Source: Microplitis mediator
Lineage: Eukaryota > Arthropoda > Insecta > Hymenoptera > Braconidae
Assembly (NCBI RefSeq): GCF_029852145.1
Contig: NC_079970.1
Coordinates: 22,262,331-22,326,330 of the forward strand
DNA: 64,000 nt
Direction of reading: 5' to 3'
In this document: piece by piece, positions 56,264 to 64,000 of the stretch
Layout: each line of letters begins with the position of its first letter
Numbering within the stretch: position 1 is the stretch's first letter
Made by a program: the position numbers and the translations under genes
The notes under the pieces: generated by a model
What the model was told of the DNA's origin: nothing
The model's input: only the letters and a program-made list of their open reading frames with translations
The model's database searches: none

Positions 56264-58603
56264 ATGTCTACACTTGATAATCAAGCTTTAGATACCGTAG
56301 CTACAGGTATCAGTAAATTTTCGACTGAATTTTACAAGGTACTGTACACAGATTCACGATTTTTATAAAAAAAAAAATAAGCGGTAATAATAAATATTTT
56401 TTTTTGTGTTGAATATTTAATTTAGTCTTTGGCGGAAGATGAAACATCAAATTTTATCTGTTCGCCACTCAGTGTCTCAATGGTATTATCTATGGTTACT
56501 TATGGGGCACGCGGACAGACTGAAAAAGAACTGCGTAGTGCATTGAGATTGTCTAAAGATGATCAAATCAATAAAAATGGGTTCCAATCACTTATTGATA
56601 CTTTGAATGTAAGTTTATAAAAAATATTAATTTAGATTTTTCAAGTACTTCATTATTACAATTATTTTCTAATTATTTTGTAGGCTGTTAAAAAAGTTGA
56701 GCTTCGTTTAGCCAATAAGATTTACTTCAACACAGGGTTCGACGTTAAATCTGAATTCAAAGTCTTAACGGAAACTACATTTCGATCTGTATCAGAGATA
56801 ATTGATTTTGGAAAAACTGAAGAGGCCAGCAAGACCATCAATAGTTGGTGCGAAGAAAAAACTAACAATCGTATAAAAGATGTCATACAACCGAGTAAGC
56901 TATTTTTATTGATTTGTCTCAATAGTTATAATTAAACCTTCAATGCATAGATTGGTTGCGTGACGACGATCAAAACCCAAATATTCGATAGATAAAACGA
57001 TGTAGATGTTCAGGTAATTTCGTCCTAGACATTGTATTTTTCTAATAATGACATACGCTACCAATGGTCTTAAAGATGTAACTATTTCAGTTAAACAAAA
57101 GAACCACAATAAGTTATGAATAACGTAACGAAAAAATATTACAGATGATTTGACAGGCGCGGAGATGGTTTTGGTCAATGCTGTTTATTTCAAAGGACAC
57201 TGGAAAAAAAAATTTGATCCTACATCAACTTCACCTAAACCATTCCATATTGACGAAAATACTACGAAAGATGTACCAATGATGTACCAAAACGCTTATT
57301 ATAAGTTCAATGAACTTCCAGCGCTTGAGGCCACTTGTATTGAGCTTCCTTACAAAGTATACTTTTTTTCAAATTTTAACAATTATCTGTTAACTAATTA
57401 ATCAAATGCATTTTTCAGAGTAACAATTCGAGTGATTCTATCAGTATGTTCATCATTTTACCGAATCAAATAAAAGGTTTGAAGAAAATTGAAAGCAATT
57501 TACATGAAATCAATTTCAAAGATCTTCACAACCGCAGATCTATGGAAATTACCTTACTGCTTCCAAAATTTAAAGTTGAAAGTAGATTTGAGCTTCAAAA
57601 TACTCTTTCTAAAGTGAGTTTCACTAGAATCATTATTATAATTTTTTTTACTATTGCTAAAATTTTCTAATAATTATTTTGTTAATTATTCAGATGGGAG
57701 TAAAAGAAATTTTTGAAGATTCTGCCGATCTCCGAGGTATTGCCGAACCTGCACAACTAAAAGTTAGTAAAGTATTTCAAAAAGCTTTCATCGAAGTAAA
57801 CGAAGACGGAAGTGAAGCCGCAGCCGTAACCAGTAAGTTTCACTTCAACGATTCTTTTTTTTCGTATTCATTACGTAATCGAAATTAATGTTATAATTTT
57901 GTTATTAAAAATCGTCAATAACTTTTTACATTTAAGTAATTGTAAATTATGATTTTTTTTTTAAAGCAATGAGATTCCTGAGCTGCCGTTTTCCAACGAA
58001 ATTCGTTGTGGATAAACCATTTATTTGTGCTATTGTGGCAACTGAAACTGGAACGCAACTATTCAACGCCCGTGTCGTCGATCCTACTCAAGCTTAATTC
58101 ATTTCTCATCTTAGCTTTTCTATATTTATATACTCTTTCATTTATTTTAAACAAAAATCGACTATAGATGTTAAGCAAATAACTATTCATGAACTACTTA
58201 TAATTAAGATACAATAAAAAAAAATATAAATAATTAAGAGTAAATAAATTTTTGTATAATTTGATCGTTAATTTGTAAGAAGTAATTACTAAATAAAATG
58301 ATAATAAAATAGACTCCTGGTTAGTTATTAAAATTATTAACTCAGATAACACGATAAATTATAGACTAAGAATCAGGTTGTGAATAATAACTCATAATAT
58401 TTGCTATGCGAGTTAATTAAATTATTAATGAATTGAAAATAAACATTTTTCCGATGTCTGTTACAGCTAAGATAGCAGTAGCCTACTGTTTGGTATCGAC
58501 ACCATCAATTATAGCGAGCAGACCTTTTTTATGTGCAATAGTGGCAACTGATATAGGAACGCAACTATTTAATACACGCATTAATGATCTAGCTTTAATT
58601 TAA
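56264..58603 (+). CDS. Serpin R, intracellular type, two alternative RCL exons
   Basis: Complete serpin of 381 or 383 residues. Exons: 56264-56338, 56426-56608, 56684-56894, 57145-57356, 57419-57613, 57694-57832, then 57967-58097 or 58467-58603. Starts MSTLDNQALDTVATGISKFS, no signal peptide. Intron 3 starts GTAAGC, an ordinary GT donor where O, P and Q have GC. Hinge NEDGSEAAAVT has Asp at P16. Exon 7a gives RFLSC-RFPTK (Cys, then Arg at P1'). Exon 7b gives IAVAY-CLVST. AATAAA follows each (58213, 58690). Exon 7b shows odd changes (ASRPF for VNRPF, NDLALI for NDPTLI). Confidence 0.91.
58467..58603 (+). CDS. Alternative last exon 7b of serpin R (P1 Tyr)
   Basis: Open to TAA with acceptor TCTGTTACAG, and homologous to 48212-48348. 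The loop core IAVAY-CLV is unchanged, but the conserved Asn before RPF is Ser and the Pro of the final NDP is Leu. It may be functional or beginning to decay. Confidence 0.7.
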
Positions 58604-60381
58604 ATTTTATTCTGCTACGTTATAATTAAAACTAATAACAGCGAGCTCATATGAAAATATATATAAAAAAAAAACTAAATAAAATATGTAATAAATACAG
58701 TGTATGCACGTTAGATTATATTACAGTTATATCTTTCTTACGATATAATACGTTCCACCTACTCGAATCTATTTGACTTCCAATATACTTATATAGATAT
58801 ATATATACACTCGCTGAGCTCGTAACTGATACCGTGGGTATATTACTATTTTATTAATTTTTTTATCGAACAACATCAGATCAATGACGACGCATCTTAC
58901 GCGAAGAATCATCGGCATGAGATTACGTTTATTTAACGGAGCTCAGAGACGCTCTGTAGATCATCTTGGTCTAACAAACGCGACTGTATTATTACTGCTA
59001 TAATGTACATTCTTTGCCAGAAAAACGACTAGTAATTAAACTAATTTATAATATTATTTTTTATTTTTTTTTTTTACCTACGCAACCGCCAGTGCGACCG
59101 GTTCGCTAACGAATTTATTTATGGATTTAAATTTCTCCATAAATGTTGGTTTCATTTTTTTTCTAATTAATTAATTTTTTTTTGACTTACCCATCCCCCG
59201 CATGCGCTTTTGTAAATTAGTATCAGTATTTGATAAAATAAAAGAGTATCCAGATTAAATGACAAACACTTACCTAAAACAAAAAAAATAAATATATTAT
59301 TAGTAATTGAAATAAATGTTAATCGGAAATTTAAGAAATAAATCTTTCAATTTGTATCCGTAGTATTACTTTAAATTTAAAATTAAATTCTAATTCAATT
59401 CCCTAATTGTTTCTTGTATTTATTTATAAGCAGAATTTGCTTTAAAAAACCTTACAAATTGCATACTCGTAATAAATAAATACAAATGTGCATGTCCTGA
59501 TGAATTATTAAATCAATAATAAAATAACGTTTCTTTCCCCTTCCTCCCAGCAATTATTGAAAAAGTAAATGAAGGCAGAGAAACAGCCGGCATACCGTAA
59601 AGTTAATTTTTAAATATTCAGTTATTATTAATCAACAGGAAAAAAAATTATTTTCTAATTTACTCCAATAGCATCTAATTATTTAATAATAAAATCAAAA
59701 TATTATAATTCAATAAGACTTTATCAGAACAAATACTTGTGTAGTAATTATCTAGAACTGCAAATGTATCGAAAAGAAAAAAGTTTGGTAAATCCAAAAG
59801 TGCACGACTCTTAATGGTCATTTGCAAAAAAAAAAGAAAAAGAAAAATGTACATTAAAAGTTTCAAGGACATTTTTTTTTCCTTTCTATTACACTAGAAA
59901 TTTAAATTTCGCTCCGAAAAATAGTCAGATGTATTTTCTCGCGCAGGCGCGACTGGTGTGACGAAAGTATATGTAAAAAACATGTATAGATATACAAAAT
60001 TAGTTAAGTTCTTCTTAGTAATTATAACTAAATGGGGTCGAATTTGATGGCCATTTATAACGCACTTTTTTTTCGGCCCTTAAAATAATCTTTTAAAAAA
60101 AAAAGTGATCCAAATAATGGCTTTTTTCTCGAGTTTTTGTGTTTGCAGGTTACGGACACTTTTTCTACTGCTCGACGGGAAAATTTTCTTTTACATTTTG
60201 ATGCTTTTTAGTTATTTAATACATCAAATTAGTCTTTAAAAGCAATAAAATTAATCCTTATTAAATTCTCTATCCGATGATGTGTAACTTGGTTAAGCTC
60301 CGTGGGCTAACAAGAGTAAAACAGTAAAAACAGTAGGGAAAAAGAGGCAAACTGAATTTTCCGATCGTGAAGCACACTCTA
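58604..60381. other. Spacer R to S, left part
   Basis: The first 700 bases match the 3' flank of gene O. After that comes unique AT-rich DNA. TGCACGACTCTTAATG at 59803-59818 recurs inverted at 60853-60868, bracketing about 1 kb. I found no gene. Confidence 0.4.
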
Positions 60382-60843
60382 CCCGCATGAAAAAAATTTA
60401 TAAAAAAAATATATTTTAAATAGCTAACTTTTGGCCGATTTTCGTATATATTTTATATATTTTAAACATATTAAAAATATATCTTAGAATATATAAAAAA
60501 TACGTGTGTAAAAATATACAAAAAATGTATTTTTTTTATATTTAAAATATAAAAGAAATATAGGTATGGTAATATAAAAAAAATATATAAGTAATATACT
60601 TTTAAGTTAATCACCAACATAGAAAATGAAATATAAAAAATGTATTTTTTGTATATTTTTATACATCTATTTTTTATACATTCTAAGATATATTTTTAAT
60701 ATAATTAAAATAAATAAAATATATACGAAAATCGGCCAAAAGTTAGCTATTTAAAATATATTTTTTATACATATTTTATATATTTTTTATGTATTTTTTT
60801 TTTATGAAAAATATATTTTTTTTATAAATTTTTTTTATGGGGG
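60382..60843. mobile_element. Large AT-rich palindromic MITE
   Basis: Left end CCCGCATGAAAAAAATTTA and right end TAAATTTTTTTTATGGGGG are flanked by TA (60380-60381, 60844-60845). Long arms pair through AAATAGCTAACTTTTGGCCG / CGGCCAAAAGTTAGCTATTT and TAAAAATATATCTTAGAATA / TATTCTAAGATATATTTTTA. Non-coding. Confidence 0.7.
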
Positions 60844-62329
60844 TAATGCTTCGCATTAAGAGTCGTGCAAAAGTATATAATTTAATTGCAGCTGATAAAA
60901 AAATTTATAAATAAGTAGCCAAAGATACTTAGGTAATAATTTCAATGAAAACTGACTATTTATGATAGAAATGACAAATGCGGTGTTTATTGTCTTCGCA
61001 GGTTGTTTATAATAAAAAAAACCCCAACCTTGTAACATTATCACTTACTAAGTACTTTGAAAATTTTTTTTATTGTAGATCGTGTGTTTTTCATTACTTC
61101 TATTGATATATTTCGATCATGACCCAATTATTCGATAAATAAAAGAAGTAAAAATATTTTTATTGGTTACAAATTCCTAAAAATTTATATTTAAAAAAAT
61201 ATTGCATAAAAAATGATGATTGATGAATCTTTTTTTTAAAATGCCTCAATGTTAATTGACACTGTAAACATGCAACACTTGAGGTCACTTCGAATCACAC
61301 ATATAAACCTAATTTACGTTTTATTTAGTTCAATATAATTGAAGTTTTATATTTTTAAATAATAAGAGAACACACCTCTTGATAATCTGTTATCATGTAT
61401 ATAGAAACGATACAATTACTCAATACATGTAATTACTCAATGTTTGATAAAGTCAAATATACTTGACGAATCCATTACATATTTTAATCTTTATCGAATA
61501 AAATATAATACCATAGACAAATAGAGTATCCCCCCTTCCTCCTCTTTATCAGTATTTATTTTTTTGGTTTTTAAGTCAATGCATAATTCTATGTGATCTC
61601 TTTATATTTTAAATAGTCCGTTTTTTTATCATAAATTCAGTCGGTTTTTGACTGTCAATCCGATCGGTCACGACTAAAATAAAAAATTGTGCTACCGGCT
61701 TTTTAATTTGGAAAATATAAATAAAGCTAAAAAAATTGTTTTGTTTATTTAGAAGAAATTGTTTGTTACTCCATAAAAAATTTTTAGTATCAACGGGATA
61801 ATCACTAATATTTTGTCTTGATCAATTTTACAATTGAAATCATCATAATTTTTTTTTTTTAATTTAATACATTGAAGTAAATAAAAACATTTAACACAAA
61901 CTATGTGAAAAAAAAAGTTTCAATAAAACTACAGTGTAAACTCATGTACTTTTTTTTTAATGAGATTAAATAGTTTTTTTAATTATTAATTTGAATTCTT
62001 AAAAAGTAAAAACAATTAAAGTATATGATTAATAATTTTTGAGCAGTGATTAAAATTTTTTTGAATGAATACCGATATTTATTATTAGAATCAAGGATAT
62101 TTTAATTCTCATAACAACGTCAGTTGTTGAAAAGAATTCTTAATCTTAAATTCTTACGACGCCACTATACGACTTTGAGAAAACTTTGAGGTTTAGTTTT
62201 TTGTATTCGAACACCAGGAGCCGCCAAGCGAACAACTTCGTAGTGTAAACTTTTGTTTTCTGTGTAGTTTTTTAATAAAATTTTTTTTTAGTCGCTTTGC
62301 ATCTTGAATAAATAAATAAATAAATAAAA
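60844..62329. other. Spacer R to S, right part
   Basis: AT-rich with no supported gene. A TAAA microsatellite (about 62306-62329) runs directly into the ATG of gene S and would form its 5' UTR. The antisense frame 60856-61044 has no support. Confidence 0.4.
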
Positions 62330-64000
62330 ATGACTCGATGTAAGTTCAAATATTTAATTACTTTAATTAAATAATTAAAATTTTTTCATTTTGTTTTAGC
62401 AATAAATATATACAGTAGTTTAATTATTATATATGTGATTTTACTAACGTTTATTGATGCGTATTCAGTACTGAGTGCAATAAAATCCGAACCGACATTT
62501 TATAAATTTTCAACAAAATTTACTGAGGTAAAATTCGATTAATTATTAAAGTAATTTATTTTGCATTAATTTATTATGATTTTTGAAATTATTAATTAAG
62601 GTGGCACTGGAAAGTCATAATAATAATTTAATTTGTTCACCACTGAGTGCTGCAATCGCATTGTCAATGATCACATATGGAGTACGTAATAAAAGTGAAG
62701 AGGAATTAGTGTCAGCTTTATATTATCCTAAATATAATAAATATAATGCTATTTATAAAATGAAAACATTTTTGGATAATTTGAATGTAAGTATGATTTT
62801 TAAATCATCATTTGTGTACAAAAATGATATGATTATTAATTTTTGTTGACAGAGCTTTAAAGATCTTGATTTACATATCGCAAATAAATTATTTATTGCC
62901 AAAAAATTTTTAGTAAAGCCACAATTTAAAGAATTAACACGAATATATTATCAATCAGAATCAGAAAATGTTGATTTTACAAAACCACAAGAAGCTGCTG
63001 ATTTAATAAATAATTGGAGTGCTCGTAATACTAATAATCGTATTAAAGAACTTGTTGAAGCAGGTAATTTATTTAATTATTTAATATAATTTTCGACCCA
63101 GATGAGGACTCTAGGGAATTAGGAAATAATTTAACAAGAATTAATATTTAATTAATTGTTCTGTTGCTTGATTGCGACTTCATCAGCAACTTGTTTTAAT
63201 AATTCAATTGTCTAAGAATTTTAATTGAGACATTGATATCAAATGTATATACTTTTATAATCAGACGCATTTTGATTAATTAATTATGACACAATTATTA
63301 AGTTAAATAGGTGATTATAAATGTCACGTCTACTTTTACATAGAAAAAGAATTTTTTGATACAAAAATTTTTTGAAGGGAGAGAAAAACTTTTTTTGAAC
63401 AAAAATTTATTATTGCCCTTAAAAATTTTTGTTTTTAATTCATAATGCAAAAATTTCTTGGGTCAGGTAAAAACTTTCTTAGGGCAAGTAAAACTTTTTC
63501 GCGCCAAGAAATCAGTTTTTCTGTGTACTGTACAAGACACAAGATGATTCGATCGCGGAAGTGTGGAAACGTTCATTTTAAATTTATTTTAAATTATTGT
63601 AAAAATTTATTTGAATTATTATCTTTAAGGAAAACTGCACACGATAGATTTCCTTAAAACTTTTGTATACAAAAAAATTTTTTGTCGTCATTTTTATAAA
63701 ACTTACGTAAACAAACTTCAGAACAATATGAAGTATTTGAAACACTAAAAAAAAAAAAAAATTGGTTTTTATAAAAAATTGATTGTTAAGTTGGTGATTA
63801 TTATAAATTTTTGAGCACACAAAGTATTCAGGCGTCTAAAAAATTTCTTGTCGCGGAAAAATAATTATTTTATTCAAATTTTGCAGAAAAAAAGGATTAA
63901 TTTTTAAGTATCCCTCTGTGCCCGGTTTTTATATTTATTTATGGAGAAAGCCTACAACATTAATTTAAAAAATTTTCCTGTAGATAACTTCGATGTCGAT
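62330..64000 (+). CDS. Serpin S, secreted, 3' truncated by window
   Basis: N-terminal half of a divergent serpin. Exons: 62330-62339, 62400-62527, 62601-62786, 62853-63063, and the first 17 bases of exon 5 from 63984. Sequence begins MTRSINIYSSLIIIYVILLT, a signal peptide, followed by TFIDAYSVLS. Exon 3 carries NNLICSPLSAAIALSMITYG, the conserved serpin helix B region, and exon 4 ends NNRIKELVEAG. Intron phases match the rest of the array. NNWS replaces the usual NNWC. The reactive loop lies outside the window, so specificity cannot be judged. Confidence 0.88.
63064..63983. other. Long intron 4 of serpin S
   Basis: 920 bases, AT-rich, with a small TA-flanked inverted-repeat element at 63339-63525 (ends CATAGAAAAAGAATTTT and CAGTTTTTCTGTG). 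No exon-like sequence was found. Open frames 63445-63657 and 63584-63820 lie in this intron and are not supported. Confidence 0.5.
63339..63525. mobile_element. TA-flanked MITE in intron 4 of serpin S
   Basis: Flanking TA at 63337-63338 and 63526-63527. Terminal CATAGAAAAA / TTTTTCTGTG resembles the ends of elements at 22045 and 32476. The interior has TTTTTGAAGGGAG and CTTAGGGCAAG words without coding potential. Confidence 0.5.

Noticed and set aside
1..64000. C-terminal ER-retention signal in alternative exons, as in Drosophila Spn4A
   Set aside because: I read the last residues of every terminal exon and none ends in HDEL, KDEL or similar.
1..64000. CRISPR arrays, operons, rRNA or tRNA genes
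   Set aside because: The split genes are eukaryotic, the repeats are palindromic or simple, and I saw no cloverleaf or rRNA-like sequence.

Overview
The window is eukaryotic and almost certainly from an insect. It is AT-rich, its genes are split into 7-9 small exons by short GT-AG introns, and its spacers are full of small palindromic elements flanked by TA. A parasitoid wasp or other hymenopteran is my best guess, but that is inference only. Everything coding that I can support belongs to one family: a head-to-tail array of serpin genes, all on the + strand. I count 17 complete genes, two cut by the window edges (called A-S here from left to right), and one orphan 5' fragment. For each complete gene the exon chain I propose stays in frame from ATG to stop and gives 380-415 residues, the normal serpin size.

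Layout. Genes A, B, C, D (1-11.6 kb) form one subfamily, E, F, G (12.4-21.8 kb) a second, and H, I (23.2-28.7 kb) a third. J (30.1-33.5 kb), K (36.2-38.4 kb) and L (38.9-40.6 kb) are single divergent genes. M, N (41.0-45.2 kb) and O, P, Q, R (46.0-58.6 kb) are two related groups. S (62.3 kb onward) is divergent and runs off the right edge. B-J, L and S begin with a short exon plus an exon encoding a hydrophobic signal peptide, so they should be secreted. M-R begin directly with MSS/MST/MSK and have no signal peptide, so they should be intracellular, like vertebrate clade B serpins. K also lacks a convincing signal peptide.

Function. Serpins are suicide inhibitors of proteases (some are non-inhibitory). 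Specificity is set by the reactive-centre loop (RCL), which here is split by an intron: the hinge is on one exon and P9 through the C-terminus on the last exon. The last exon is therefore a specificity cassette. Six genes (A, B, D, J, O, R) carry two such cassettes in series, each with its own acceptor and stop, which predicts alternative splicing into two inhibitors per gene. Counting from P15 Gly, predicted P1 residues include Arg (C, E, F, G, J), Met (A, H, I), Lys (B, L, M), Leu/Ile (D), Ala (J), Glu (K), Tyr (O, R) and a recurring Cys at the scissile bond in the intracellular group. The array looks like a diversifying set of protease inhibitors, plausibly for immune or venom-type proteolytic cascades (inference).

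Other structure. The intracellular genes share a promoter block with a CACGTG box followed by a TTACGTCA-like site. Genes D and E share a promoter and first exon although their bodies belong to different subfamilies. Several introns use GC-AG splice sites. Small inverted-repeat elements sit in introns and spacers, several with a visible TA or TTAA duplication and an empty site in a paralogue.
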